In this document: positions 44,915-57,267 of the stretch, piece after piece
Position numbering within the stretch: position 1 is the stretch's first letter
Layout: each line of letters opens with the position of its first letter
Assembly (NCBI GenBank): GCA_039545355.1
Contig: BCJJ01000022.1
Coordinates: forward strand, 1-64,000
DNA from: Trichosporon coremiiforme
Lineage: Eukaryota; Basidiomycota; Tremellomycetes; Trichosporonales; Trichosporonaceae
Reading direction: 5' to 3'
Length of the DNA: 64,000 nucleotides
The notes under the pieces: generated by a model
Told to the model about the DNA's origin: nothing
What the model saw: only the letters and a program-made list of their open reading frames with translations
Databases searched by the model: none
Made by a program: the position numbers and the translations under genes

Positions 44915-45392
44915 GTGACCCGACCTCGACAATTCATTGCTCACCCCCCCGCGCACTTTCACATATCGCACTCGCCACTCAGACCACAAGGTCAGTCGCC
45001 TCGGCCGGCTCTCGCTTCCCCTCTCTCCGCCGATGCTGTTGTGCTCGCTGTTGCTGCTACCCGCTCTTCGTCCCAACTGGGCCAGCATCCTCGCCACTCA
45101 GCACTCGCTCCGCTCGGGGCTCAATTTAAAACATGCATGGCACATTCAATCGTTACATAGGTGTATATAGCTACGGGTCATGAAGTCGTGAGTCGTAAAA
45201 GTAAAAGAAGTCGTCAGAAGATGGGTCGTCACAGGGGATTAAAAGGATGTATCGAAGAAGAGAGGAAAGCAAGAATCCGTGTGGTCGAGAGGATTGTGTT
45301 CGGGGCGTGTATCGATTCGTAGAGTCATGAGAAGTAGATTCGGGATGTCGCATTCGTGGCCAGCACGAAGACGAGGGGGGAGAGCGGGTGGA

Positions 45393-47318
45393 TCACTGGT
45401 TGAAGCCCTGGAAGACCTGACCGTCGGGTCGCATGCCCGGCACGGGCGGCTGCTGCGGGAACTGCGGGTTGTAGTACAGCGGAGTCGTGGCGGGAACGCC
45501 GCGCGCGTTCTGGTTGAACGCGCCGCGCGGAGCGCTGAAGTCGGGTCCGCTCATGCCCGGAGACGGGATCACGACGTTCGGGTTGCCGTATTGCTCCTTG
45601 CCAGCGAACTGGTTGCGCCAGTCCGAGTCGTACATCGGCGCCGCAGACTGCCAGGACCCGTCGCCGCTGAAAGGCTGCGGGGAAAAGACGCCCTGCTGCT
45701 GTGCAGGAGTCTGCAGGTTCGGGTTGGTCGGCGAGGCGTTAGACGACGAGTGGCCCTTGCTCTGCGTCTGCGACTGCGGGGTGCCGGGCGCCGCCGGAGC
45801 ACCGCGGGACGATGTCGGGGGCGAAGCCTGCTGCTGCATCACATCCGGATGCCTCTGCGAGGGAGTGGCAAAGGAGGCAGAACTGGGCGACGTGGGAACG
45901 GGGGGCGAGGAGGTCTGGATAGACATCCGCGTCTCCTGGTCCAAGGTCACGGGGTTGAGGCCCTGCTCGACACGCCACCGGTCGTAGGTGATCGCGAGAT
46001 CGTTGCCCATGCGCTCGAGCAGCTCCCCCGTCAGGCCCAGCCTCGACTGAAGAATCGCCGACCACTCGCTCGCCGATACGGCCGCGACGACCGAAGAGGC
46101 AAAAAAGATACCCTCGGGCGTCGCCGTCGACGACGGAGGAACACGGACAACATTCTGGTGGAAGTTGGACGGGAGGGTGGGCGGATCGTGGTGATGCACA
46201 TCAAAGATGGCGCCGTCGGGAACGGATGCGGTCCGGCGAGACGCACGCGGGCGGCGTGCCGTGTTGGACCAGTCATCGTTGTCGACAGTGACACCGAGAC
46301 CTACGGCGACCTCCCCCGCGTCAGACTTGCGGCGCTTGCTCGCGGAGCGCTCCGAGTCGTAGCCTCCGTAGTCGTCGTTATCGGATGCGTGGTGGCGCGG
46401 GAGCGGCGGGGCGTTGTGGTGGTTGAAAGCGTGGGCGGGTCTATGTTTGGATGCACGCACAGTGCCGTCACCAGACAGCGAGAGGTTGCTGAACACGGCC
46501 GTGTGCTCGTTCCAGGACGAGTCAGACGCAAACCCTGCCATGGTAGGGGAAAGCGAGGCACCGGGAGAGGAGACATCCGAGAGGGACGCAGTGGAGGCTG
46601 ATGACACGAATGACTGGGACGGTGAGAACCCCATGCTGAGTGGCGGGATATTGGAGAACGACGCTGAGGACGAGATGCCCTCGAACGACGATGTTGAGGT
46701 GAATGACGAGCGGTCGCCAGCGGATCGGCCTGCGAACTGCTGGTAGACGTCGCCACTGAGCTGGGCTCTGGCGGCCTCGCGCTTCTCCTTGTCCCTCAGA
46801 CGCTTGCGGCGTTGACGTTCCCGTCCCATTTCGCGCTTGCGGGCTTTGCGGGCCTCCTCATCCTCAGCGGTGCGTTGCCTGGGACCCATCGTGCTCTTGG
46901 GGGGGACGGAGGGGGCGGATGTCGAGCCGGATGGCAGTTTGGGAGCAATAGCCATCACGGAGGGGTAAGGCTCGATGGAGACTTCGAGGGGGGAGGAGTT
47001 GGGGATGTCGGATGAGGGATGTTGCGATCGAAGCTTGGTTGGGGTAGCGCCGGTCACCTGTACTCCAGGCACATGGTCGGGTGGCGCAATCTCTCCTAGG
47101 TCGGGCTGGATGAATTGCTGTGGAGGTTGGTGGTGTGGAGGTTGCCCATGCTGCATGTACTGAAACGGAGCATACATCGGCGCGGTCGTCATGAGCGGTT
47201 CTGATCCGTGGCCGTGGCCGTGAGAAGAGCCAGACGAGGAGGAAGACTGGTGCTGGTGGTGCTGGTGCGAATGCTTGGCCGGGCTGGGCGGGACCTGCTG
47301 GTACGGCTGGTTGTGCAT
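45393..47318 (-). CDS. putative regulator with basic (bZIP-like) region
   Basis: Intronless, 641 residues, ATG 47318. N-terminus is His/Gln/Ser/Pro-rich (HSHQHHQHQSSSSSG, SHGHGHGS). Residues ~157-185 form a dense basic segment, RKARKREMGRERQRRKRLRDKEKREAARAQ, like the basic half of a bZIP, but no clear leucine zipper follows; instead comes a Ser-rich region (SSFTSTSSFEGISSS...). A short conserved-looking helix near residues 425-465 (ASEWSAILQSRLGLTGELLERMGNDLAITYDRWR) may be a second domain. The C-terminus is Pro/Gln/Asn-rich. A nuclear DNA- or RNA-binding regulator is inferred; family not assigned. The upstream interval is the longest in the window. Confidence 0.78.
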   Translation of the reverse strand: MHNQPYQQVPPSPAKHSHQHHQHQSSSSSGSSHGHGHGSEPLMTTAPMYAPFQYMQHGQPPHHQPPQQFIQPDLGEIAPPDHVPGVQVTGATPTKLRSQHPSSDIPNSSPLEVSIEPYPSVMAIAPKLPSGSTSAPSVPPKSTMGPRQRTAEDEEARKARKREMGRERQRRKRLRDKEKREAARAQLSGDVYQQFAGRSAGDRSSFTSTSSFEGISSSASFSNIPPLSMGFSPSQSFVSSASTASLSDVSSPGASLSPTMAGFASDSSWNEHTAVFSNLSLSGDGTVRASKHRPAHAFNHHNAPPLPRHHASDNDDYGGYDSERSASKRRKSDAGEVAVGLGVTVDNDDWSNTARRPRASRRTASVPDGAIFDVHHHDPPTLPSNFHQNVVRVPPSSTATPEGIFFASSVVAAVSASEWSAILQSRLGLTGELLERMGNDLAITYDRWRVEQGLNPVTLDQETRMSIQTSSPPVPTSPSSASFATPSQRHPDVMQQQASPPTSSRGAPAAPGTPQSQTQSKGHSSSNASPTNPNLQTPAQQQGVFSPQPFSGDGSWQSAAPMYDSDWRNQFAGKEQYGNPNVVIPSPGMSGPDFSAPRGAFNQNARGVPATTPLYYNPQFPQQPPVPGMRPDGQVFQGFNQ

Positions 47319-50300
47319 CCCTCGACGGGTGGCGCTAATCTGCGGCTGGCGGAGTGGGTCAGCGGCGGGGCGGCGAGAGTGCCCGAAAGGAGCAGGCGAG
47401 GGTACTTCGTCAGAGTTGCCGAAGCCCTAGCGTCGAGTTCCTTTATGCGTTGTAGGGGGGAAGATGGATGCGGTCGGTGGCCAGACTGTTGTGCAAACAA
47501 GAACAAGCAAACGGATGGACGGAGCGGCGGGGATGTGTGGAAGTAGTAGTCGTTGCGTTGAAAAACGGAAATTGGCCGCTCAAACGAGTATGGTTGACGC
47601 ACGTATCGACGACGTCAGGCAGGAGTCACCTGGTCTTCTGTTGCAGGACTTGTTTGCGCTAGTGAGCTGTGCGGCTCCACCGAATGAATATCTATCTCGG
47701 GTGCGTTATGGTGTACTCCAAAAGATAACAGGCGGAGAGATCAATGTCACGCTCGATATATGAGGTGGTCGTATGCAAGACACTGTCCAGGGATTTGGAG
47801 GGGTAGTACCAAAAAGTCGAGCGACGCGAAGTTGGCGACGCTTTCAGAGCTGGTTCGTACGTGTCGGGGGTCGTTAAACGTTTGTCCGTCCTTTGGGAGT
47901 GAGGACGAGAATATAGAAGAGGAGTAGTAGTGAGGTCGTTAGATAGTTTGGTTCGTAGCAATGTAGCGTTGCGTGGGCGGGTAAGGGAGGAGGGAAGGGG
48001 GGAGAAACCGTTGGTCCGTTCAGAGTAATGGATGAGATCTCTCTTGCTCTGTCGAAAGCGGGTTCGGGCGGACGGGGAGGACAGGCGACCGCGGGGGGTG
48101 TCGAGTCGGGAGGGGGAGGGAGGAGGGAGGTGGTGTGAGGAGTGGTCGGATGAAAAAGCGGGTTGGAGGATGGTGGATGTTGTTGGGAGGGGGTGAGGAG
48201 GGTGAGGCTGAGTGAGAGGCTGAGTCTGGCTGAGTGCAGGGAAGGTGGGAGAGGGTTGGTGGGGAGGGAGCTGGGCGGGGAGCTACTCGGCGTAGGTTGC
48301 AGGCTGAGAGCGAGAGAGCGCGAGCATGCGACCGCAGCGTAGAGCCAACCAGTCCGTGCCTGGAGCGTAAAGGGACTTGGGCACTCGAGCAGAGGTGGAG
48401 GGAGGGGCGCCCGACCCGAGCCCATGCTGCTAAGCAACCTGGGCCAGACATCTCAGGCACGCTCTAATACAGCATTACACCACCCCTCATTAGTCTCATT
48501 CACTGCGCGTCTAATCATTCTCAATGATCCGGCCTCTGCAATTCCTGAGCCTAGGGTGTCGACTGGACGTGTCGAGATCTCTTGCATTTCGATCCGACCG
48601 CACGCGCATGCCGAACTCTAGGGCCCACCTCACTTACAATTGCGACAGGGCTACACCGCGTCCCTAGGCATTCAACGCATTCATCTCCTCGACAATCTTC
48701 CTCCAACCTGCTACGCGAGTCTTGCCTATCAGCCTGCGGGTTTGCGGCTCTACCGGTTCCGACGAACGCACCCACAGTCCACAGGGAAGGGGACATGACT
48801 CAGCAGCTGAGCAGTGGCCGGCCAGCTGTCCGACGAGCCGAGCGGGTTTGCGGGTCAACGGGAACCGCGCCGGCTCTTCGTAGCCCTATGCAGTCCCTTG
48901 GAGTGCCATCTTGCTTTGCTGCTCCAGCTCTTTCCAGTCAGTCTACTGGTGCGCGATGATGCCATGCTGGCTCAGTGACCGAACATCATAGGTCGATGGG
49001 ACAGGACGCGCGAGAAGCGGGACAAGAGACCTAAGGTGCGCGTCGACCCTAAAGTCTACATTCGCGTACATTCGCAGCTATTGCAGGATGCGCAGGATAT
49101 CGCGGTCGTAATGAATGGCGCTGGCGATAGCGCAGCTAGCGCAGGTTCAGCTCGTGTCCGGCACTTTGGGCCCTGCTGCCCTTGTCCCCAGATCTCTCAC
49201 AGACACAGTCGACTCGGCGCAATGAGGTCGAAACCCGACGGTAGCTGGGCGAGGTATGTCACTACTCTGGTTGGAGCTCGAACGGTCGTGCATGGCACGC
49301 AATCGACCTGCAAGCAGCGTTGCCGCTTGGACTCTATTCCCCCCTCGCAACTGACTGCAACGCTTGTGCGCCAGCCCGCCAGCGAACGCGTCGACGCGCT
49401 CCGGCATCGCCGCAACATGGTTTGCGCTTCCCCCGAGCCGCTCCTGACCTGCACTCTCTTGTCATTTGGCACACAGACTCTGGCACAGCCAGCACAGCTG
49501 CGATTGGAGGCTCCATGTTAAGGCTCTCCAAGCTTCAGGCGGGCCCTACGCACTTCGCGCTCTCGGATACAGCGATCCTGAACCACACCCTGGGCAGGAT
49601 CAGGCAGGATCAGGCAAGATCGTCGGGACTGCCCGAAACGGCAAGACGAGAACGACACCTCGCCGCTGCCGCTGCCCACAAGCTTGCCGTGAGCTTGCCG
49701 CAGGATCCCAATGTCGGCATGCTGCTCAGGACATGAGGCCGGGTGGTTGTGGGGTGCCGCTGTACCTGTAGACATGGGTGGTTCGGGAGTGTAAGTGCAG
49801 AAGCGCTCCCCGATGCCGTGTCTTGGAGCTTGGGCGCCTTGCGTGCGTGCGTACAGGTATACGGGCGTTGGTGTGTGCGGAGCGGTGTTTGCGGAGCCCA
49901 CGAGCTGAGTGGCCGAATGAGCTAGGCCAATTTACGCTGCGAATGCTGCGTAGATGCGAGATTGACGGGGGCACTGGTCGAGATGGGAGTGCAAGCATGC
50001 TGTACACATGCTGTAATGTCGAGGTGCAGGTGACACCTCCACCCCTGCTTACCCCTTTCGATTCATCGACATCGGTTCTCTTGACGATGGTGTGAATGCC
50101 AAACGTGAAGTGGAGAGATGAGGCATCCCCCCCTGGTCTGCCCCTAGTGCGCCGAGTGGCCCCTTCCAGCCTGCCGTCATAACATTGCTGGGTTGTTGTG
50201 GAGACTGCGACGCGAACCCCTTTTACTCCTTGAGTTGCGTGTCTCAGCGATGTGTTGGCGATGAGTTGGCCTGGGTTCTCCATACCCTCGGAGTAGCACA

Positions 50301-53300
50301 CGGAGCATGCGACGAGACCAACGGGCTCAGCCCATGTCCGGACTGTGCATGTGCCGACTCGGTGACAGTGTCTTTCGCAGCTCACCTCGTCTCCACCCGC
50401 AGGCCGAGGCGATGCTCCCATGCTCGAGCCTGCTCGGGCATGTGTGGCCGCCGTCCTCCCCACTTGTCCAGCGCAAATCAGGCTGAAGTGTCATAGCCGG
50501 CGCTGGGAATCACATCGGTGTACCTGCGTACCTGCCACTGGACTGGGTAGGCGAACGTGTGGTCCGAATACCGAGTTCAGTCTAGCCACAAGCCCTCCTG
50601 CTCAGTTGCATAGCGCGGATCGACGTGCCTCATGCCTCATGCCCACCTGTCCGATGCATATAAGTCGGTGGAGAGTAGTCGCACCACACCTACGACGAGC
50701 ATCGCACAGACATAGCCTAAGAGGGCGCGGACGTGCCTCCGACCCAGGCCCGCGAGGCCCGACTCACCGGCTGAATACACACAAAAAGTCCATTGCAATT
50801 CGGCAATGGCAAGAAGGTGTCGGAATCGGAGCATTCTCTCAGCTGTATTCGTACATCAAAAGAGCCCATTCAAGTGAATTGGCCAGGTTTAACCTTGTCT
50901 GCTCTGCCCCGCTGTACCCCAACTGCGCCGAGACTGTCAGATGGGACTCGCAATTGTACAGCTTGTACTGCCATGCACTCGTGCGCGCGTGCGTTCGAGC
51001 ATTTCTGGGTTGCTTCCGCAGAGCTCACGGACGAGAGCTGAGCTTACCTGCCACCTTGCTCTCTGTGCCCGATGCTCACCCACGAGCGAGGAACACCACG
51101 CGGACCACACGCCGGTGGGAAACAAAGCCGGGAGCGAACACGGGGCCGAGCATAAGAGCATGATCAAGATTAGCAAGATTCACAAGCAAGTCCGCATACC
51201 CCACACGAGTAAGCTCAATCGAGTGCCGCGGACCGAGCAGTCGATCGTCGATACGAACCAAACTCTGCAAGGTTCGGTGATCCTCTCAACATTTGGCTTC
51301 ACATGTGGCCTGAGGTGTGCCAGCGTCGTTGCCTAGCAAGTACAAGCAAAACAGATGCATTTCATGCGAGTCACCAGGCTTGCGTAGCTTTATGTATCTT
51401 TGCGTTCTGTACCCCAACACCGCCATGCGATTGAGATACCCCGCCGCTAGCCTATACGACGAGACGGCATGGCCGGAACACTTGCTCGTTGTTCTGTGTC
51501 ATTCATCTCCGTCTCGGCGCTGCGTCGCCGACAGCCCGACAATAAGAGCTCGGCGTGGTCTTTCGGCCCGAGCTCCCGTGAGGTTAGGCGGAGTATCATC
51601 GCGTGAACTGTGCCATGCTGGGCAGACGTGCGCATCCTCCTCTTCGGGTTACGCACTCTGTCGATCGTCGGGGTCGTGGCGAGATACGCGACCAGCTCGT
51701 CGTCTTTCGGGACAGCTGGAAGGACTGCGTCGGGCGGACTGGCTCTCGGAGCGGGCAGCCGGTCATTGATAGCGAGGTGTGGACTGCGCCACGATCATCG
51801 TATAAAGCACAGCAACAGCTGCGGTGTCCATGTGCCTCGCGGAACTGGCCCGTTGAACGCCACGTCCGTGCCTCCCTCCTTCCCTTCCTTCGTCAATGTC
51901 TCTCCAATCCCAGAACATAATACCAGGCTATACCGATCTCATTATTGTACCCTCGTGCCCTCGTGTCGTACCTCAATAGCACGACTGGGCGTCTCGTTAA
52001 TGCAAAGACCAAGAACATTCATGGGGCCTGGCGGATTCAGGCAATGGCGCGGGGCTTCTTGGGCTTCCTGACATCGGTTCCAGCATCGTAGACCTATTCA
52101 GAACACGTCCTGACATGTGCGCCCGAGATCTGGGCAAGGTGTGGTGATCGAGCAGACGGGCGGTGATCGTCGAAGCAACTTAGTCATAGCTGTTGCAGAG
52201 GGGCAATCGTACGTCTACACGACCGCTCTACCGCGGCTGTTCGGTCCAAAGTGCAGCAGCGCACTCGTGTGCCATCTCTGCCGCTGTGGAACGCGACTTG
52301 CTGCCGGAATTCTGCCGCGAATGCCGCCCAGAGCCTGCCGCGCAGCCGGCTTTGGGCACGACTAGACGAATGGGTAAGGTCAGTCTCGTCCGCTCCCAAA
52401 CCCACTCAGACACCGTAAAGCAAAGCAAGCACAGGCTGAGGGCATCCCAAAGCCAATCAACTTCCGATGCTACGCTGAAATGAACCGCTATCGCGTGGTA
52501 GACATGTGGACATACCGTCGCGATCGAAACCTGACTTCACGTCAGGACGCGTCTCTCATGACCAGCGGGACCGGACGCGTACCTCCAAGACCGAATGCGG
52601 CGCGTAAAGTTCGGCGTCAAGCCTACCGAGTTCCCCGCGGCCGTGAAGTCGGCCAACTGACTGTATTTCTGCCAGATCTGGGCATCCGCTGGTCGCGCTG
52701 GGCGTACGCTCGGACTCGCGAAGAGCGAGAAGAGGGTGTGGCGTCCTCTCGTTGGCGTTTGCGTGGGACTGCGGAAACGGGGCGAGATGCACGGCGCCGT
52801 GAGCGCCGCGCGCACCTGGTGTACCTCGTGCGCCGCAGACACCGACCTGCCCGAACTGCCCGATCTGCTCGATAAGCCCGGGCCGAATACAGCTTGTTCT
52901 CGGTCTCCGACGAAGAGGCTGCAAGCCTCCAGGACTCCGTTGGACTGCTCGGGGCAAGCACATCTTTGCTTTGTAAGTGCCAAGACTTGGCTCGACGACC
53001 TCTCTGAACGATCATAGGACGCCGACTGGCGGCGATGGCCGCGACTCTCTTGAACGGCGCGAGGGTGGATCTAGGCTGAAACGCGCAGGCTGCACTTGCC
53101 CGGTCTCGGTATGCCTGTGACTCACTCTTTGCATCACTCGCTGCACCACTTTGCTCTCTCACTGGCTACATCGCGCGCTGCATGATGCGCATGCAGCTGC
53201 ATGCCTTGATGATCACACGGTTTTGTGATTCCTCGCGCTCGCGCCGAGCTCTAAGGGCTCCGGCGGCCCGGAGATCCCATCGCCTCGATCTTCGAATGAG

Positions 53301-54656
53301 AATGCTCGTTGGGGCCGAGATGCCGGCGGATGGTGGACCGCTCCACACGGCGTACATGTGACGTGCTGCTTGTGTGCGTTCCGCAATCCAGAGAACTTGT
53401 CCATTGCAACTGCACGCGCGCACCGTGCACCGGGAAGTCTCAAGTGTTCGTTGAGACATGCCGACCCACTCGGGTGACTTGGGCCACTCTGGGCGGCGAC
53501 TAGAGGAGCGGGGCGGCGACCCGCGGAACGGGGGCAGGGCTGAATGGTATTCATTGCACGCGACTGGAGGTGGATGATGCTCGGTTGCTCGCTTACTGCT
53601 CCGTGCAAGGAGAGGGGTCCGTTGGACAGCACACTGTGGCAAGGATCGAAAGGAGCTCAAGGCTCGAGGAGCTCCAGGAGTGCACGGTGAAGGAAAGGGG
53701 ACAAGGGGAGGGGGACTTTTCATCGCAATCAATTGAATTAGCGGAACCAAACGCGTGTATCGGCAAGCGACGGGCTAATGCGAGGTCAGTGGGTTCGATA
53801 GAGTCATTAGAGGATGGATTAGGGTGGGAGTAAGGAAGGGGAATCAGGACGGATTAAGGGGAGTAATGAGGACCGTGCGCGGTGCGCGTTAGGTGTGGGT
53901 GTGGGTGCGCAGGGGCATCGCTGAGGCCGCGTGGCAGGCAGCCAACCACAGCTCAGCCCTTCGGCCCTCAGTGCCCTCAGCCTTCTCCTAAGTCCCATAG
54001 TCGCACAGTGAGCCATGCAACGCGCCCTGCCCCCCGCCTACGGCCATTCAACCTCGCCTTGACCCGCCAGACCCGCGCTGGACCCGCCGCCGTCGTCCAC
54101 CCAAGTAAGTCCACTCGGCCACTCTACACTCTGCCTTTGTCCTTCTCCATCCTGTCCAAGTCTGCCTCCTCGCCATCATCCAACTCGCTCTCCCCTGCCG
54201 GCAACCCCTCTCTCTTACTCTCCCGCCCAGTCACCCCGCCACCCCCTCCTCCGTGCATAGAGTCTGTCCCCGCCCAACTCTATCGCCTCATCACACCCAC
54301 TCCCCTCCGACCCACCCTTCCTCCCTCCCATCTCGACCTCGACCACCTCCGCTCCCCGTCTCTCGTGCGCGTACTCATATCCCTCCATCGTGTATCATTT
54401 CACTCCGCCGACCGCTCATCACTCCCAAGTCACGGCCGCCTCCCCCGAACGCTCCACCTCACATCCTGCCCGAGCACAAACGCACACGGCCAGCAAGCAC
54501 ACGTCCAACACGTCAGCGGCTCTTCGGCGCACCACACGCCCCCTCATCCCACTCTTAACGTCTCGAGCGTGACCAACGTCTACTTCATTTTTGCATAACG
54601 CCGATTCGATCACTGTCTCTTCTCCGTCGCCCTCTCCCTCCTCTCCACCACCCATC
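47319..54656. other. 7.3-kb gene-poor divergent interval
   Basis: Between the divergent starts of the basic-region regulator and Rac1. Plus-strand purine-rich DNA (47980-48420; pyrimidine-rich for the minus-strand gene) and plus-strand pyrimidine-rich DNA (53980-54650) mark likely leaders or core promoters of the two flanking genes. Between them, short frames on both strands (up to ~245 codons) carry no domain, and none can be spliced convincingly. An isolated CATATAAG lies at 50657-50664. No tRNA, snRNA or transposon recognised. Confidence 0.5.
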
Positions 54657-54790
54657 ATGGCCGCCACTCGCAGCATCAAATGTGAGCACAAGCATGGGGG
54701 CCCGGACACCCCGACACGGACACGCGAAGGACAAAGATCGTGCTAACATACAGGCGTCGTAGTGGGAGACGGTGCTGTCGGCAAGGTAAG

Positions 54791-54846
<56 letters not shown>

Positions 54847-55805
54847 ACCAACCCCTCGCGACGTGATCGGCGCACCACCAGCACTATGGCCAATACACAA
54901 AAGAGCATGTCCACTGACGACCCAGACCTGCCTGCTCATCTCATACACGACCAACGCGTTCCCCGGTGAATACGTCCCCACCGTGTTCGACAACTACAGC
55001 TCCCAAGTCATCGTGGATGGCATGACTGTCAGCCTCGGATTGTGGGACACGGCCGGTCAGGAGGACTACGACCGTCTCCGCCCCCTGTCATACCCTCAGA
55101 CGGACGTCTTCCTACTCTGCTTCTCGGTCGTGTCACCAGCATCCTTTGAGAACATCAGGACCAAGGTGGGTTTACAGTGCACGCGTTTCACTTTGAGCTG
55201 GCACTGACGTTTTCCAGTGGGAGCCGGAAATCAGACATCACTGTGAGTGGCAATGCACAGCCGCCTTCTGTGACGCGGCACGCGGTACCGGATGGCATCG
55301 AGCGGGACTTGGCAAGCACGGAAGTGCACAACGCGCCGGTTTGGAGGAGAAACTAGCGTACCATGCTGTTTCGGCCAGCGACGCGCGCGACTCCGTGAAC
55401 CGCCTTTATCGGCAGTTTGGCTGGACTGTTATCGCCCGAACTTTGGACCTTCTGTGAATCGCATTGTGTGCTAACGTTTTTCAGCCCCTGGCACGCCCAT
55501 TATCCTCGTTGCGACCAAGCTGGACCTGCGAGAGGACCCCGTGGCGATTGAGAAGATGCGCGAGAGGCGGCAACAGCCTGTGCAGTATGCGCAGGGCCTG
55601 GCGATGCACAACGACATCAAGGCCGCGCGGTACCTGGAGTGCTCTGCTCTGACGCAGATGGGCCTGAAGACTGTGTTCGACGAGGCGATCCGCACTGTCC
55701 GTGAGTGCACAGCTGAACTCTTCCTCGCATAGTAGCTGACCCGCAGTGAACCCCGGCCGCCGCTCGGGCAAGCCCAAGCGAGGAAATGGCTGTGTGCTGA
55801 TGTAA
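54657..55805 (+). CDS. RAC1: Rho-family small GTPase Rac1
   Basis: 198 residues from six exons: 54657-54681, 54754-54785, 54926-55165, 55218-55242, 55485-55700, 55747-55805. P-loop GDGAVGKTC, switch [35 protein letters not shown], and ECSALT. The Rac-type stretch [19 protein letters not shown] and [15 protein letters not shown] separates it from Cdc42 and RhoA. It ends in a polybasic [16 protein letters not shown] with CAAX box CVLM, so membrane prenylation is expected. Controls actin polarity, hyphal growth and PAK signalling in basidiomycetes. Intron 2 contains a 52-base GT repeat; intron 4 (242 bp) is long. Preceded by a C/T-rich leader. Confidence 0.96.
54794..54845. repeat. (TG)n microsatellite in RAC1 intron 2
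   Basis: 26 uninterrupted TG dinucleotides, starting nine bases into the intron after the GTAAG donor. Confidence 0.95.
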
Positions 55806-56307
55806 ACTGTCGGCACCGCCTCGAACTCTTAATATATACGACCACGACGTACTCGACCTACCGTGTACTTTACGGCCTACCCATGTCTTGCCTGTAATAC
55901 GTAGCCGGCATCTTGCCCGGCGATTTCTTTTCTTCTCTCTTGCCACCTTACCCCCTACAGCGACATACGCTGCAGATACAGCTACACAGCCCATCTCAAA
56001 CTCACGAGCTTGTTTCCGTTCTTGTACCACCACCGTATCAACCGAGAGCTCTCACGAGCGTATACTTGCAGAACTACTTGCGAGCCTCTTGCATCGGCAT
56101 CAGAACCCGGTCCCCGACCTCACGACTAGCGACGAAGCCTGGGCTCTTTCTGCTCTAGGCAGTCTCACCCTTGTCCATAGATAGGTTTAACGTGCGAGCC
56201 AAACGGTCCCCCTCATACGATGCAGAATAGTGCAGCAGCGCGAAGTTGCAACGCACGCAGTTGCAACGACAGTCTGAAGCACGGTATGTGGTACATTTGC
56301 GATCTAG
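55806..56307. other. convergent intergenic, RAC1 / pICln
   Basis: 502 bases between two convergent stop codons. An AT-rich AATATATACG (55831-55840) may be part of the RAC1 3' processing region. No gene seen. Confidence 0.55.
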
Positions 56308-57267
56308 CTACTTTGTCTTCTCGGCGGCCTCCGGCTCCTCGGCGTCATCGAACTGCGCCACGTTCCACCCCGTAGGCGGGGGGACGTTGCCCCACTCGAC
56401 CTTGTCCAGGAAGGCTGCGACTGGATCCTCGCCGTCCTGGGTTGGGCATCAGCGGATGCTCAGGGTGTTCTCACTGATGCGGGCCCTCCTCTCTCGATCC
56501 TCTCCTCAGGAGGCTTGGAGGTGGATCTAATAAGGACGGAAGCGCGCATCAGGTCCTTGGAAATCACTCCTCACCCTTCCGATCTCGCCCTCGTCTTCGT
56601 CCTCCTCTTCTTCGTCCTCCTCCGAGTCGTCGGCGAAGCCGAAGAAGTTGTTCGGCGTTCCGTCGGGAAGGAGGGACTCGTGCAGTGCCGAACAGCGCGA
56701 CAGGGCCGAGAAGAGGGGTTGCACTAGGGTCAGCTGCCTTCCGTCCCAGCTAGCTTGATCCCCCCTACAAGAGTGGGGAGTAAGAGAGAAGACACTCACG
56801 CTCGTCCTCGGCCACGTAGATGCGCATCTCAGCAAGCGTCATGAACTCCTCCTCCTCGCCTCCATTAGCCGCTCCATTGGCGGGCGGAGAGTCATCGACC
56901 TGGCAGTAGATGTGGGCTGGCGTCGCACCGGCCGGAGTGAGCGCATGCAGCGTCAGATCCTGGTAAGGAAGCGTCCAGCCCTGTCCCGCCTCTCCCTCAA
57001 TAGTGGAGGGAAGGAAGGTGACCGATCTGTCCATTAGCTCTGGTTATAAAGTAAGCTCTGCGTGGAGACTCACTGCTCTGTGACGAACAACGTGCCACTC
57101 GTCTTGGACCACGACGTCCAGCTCGGCACGTTCATCTCGACCTCGGCGAGTCCCTGCCAGTGCAGGACGGGCGGGATGTCGGCAAAGTTCTGCGGCGTGA
57201 CTGAGGTCAGGTCGTCGTGCTCCGACTGCGTGACTGAGGAGGGAGGGGTGCGCGTTCGTTCCAGCAT
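56308..57267 (-). CDS. pICln (methylosome/snRNP assembly subunit)
   Basis: 232 residues from exons 57267-57074, 57026-56800, 56723-56575 and 56436-56308. PH-like fold of the ICln family: SGTLFVTEQ strand, GQGWTLPYQDLTLHALTPAG, AHIYCQVDD, FMTLAEMRIYVAEDE, then LQPLFSALSRCSALH. An acidic tract (DDSEEDEEEEDEDEGEIG) and a final acidic helix (WNVAQFDDAEEPEAAEKTK) match the metazoan and fission-yeast proteins, which chaperone Sm proteins to PRMT5. Intron 1 (47 bp) has a textbook GCTAAT branch site; intron 3 (138 bp) is longest. The acidic tract is encoded by a GAG/GAC-rich run. Confidence 0.88.

Larger units (their letters stand above)
43706..45392. other. intergenic with 9-bp repeat and hairpin
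   Basis: 1.69 kb. Holds a 9-bp tandem repeat (44704-44748) and, 125 bases on, a strong hairpin (44874-44914). No gene I can support. Confidence 0.55.

Noticed and set aside
44822..44930. tRNA suggested by GGTTTCAAACCGAGG
   Set aside because: The sequence folds as one long hairpin; no cloverleaf or A box could be drawn.
45279..46601. 440-codon plus-strand frame
   Set aside because: Antisense shadow of the basic-region regulator; very Arg/Gly/Val-rich with no domain.
53166..53750. 194-codon minus-strand frame
   Set aside because: No domain, signal or splicing; Arg/Ser/Pro-biased and overlapped by other frames.
53882..54598. 238-codon plus-strand frame before RAC1
   Set aside because: It reflects the C/T-rich leader (Pro/Ser/Thr/Leu codons) and does not splice into RAC1; more likely untranslated.
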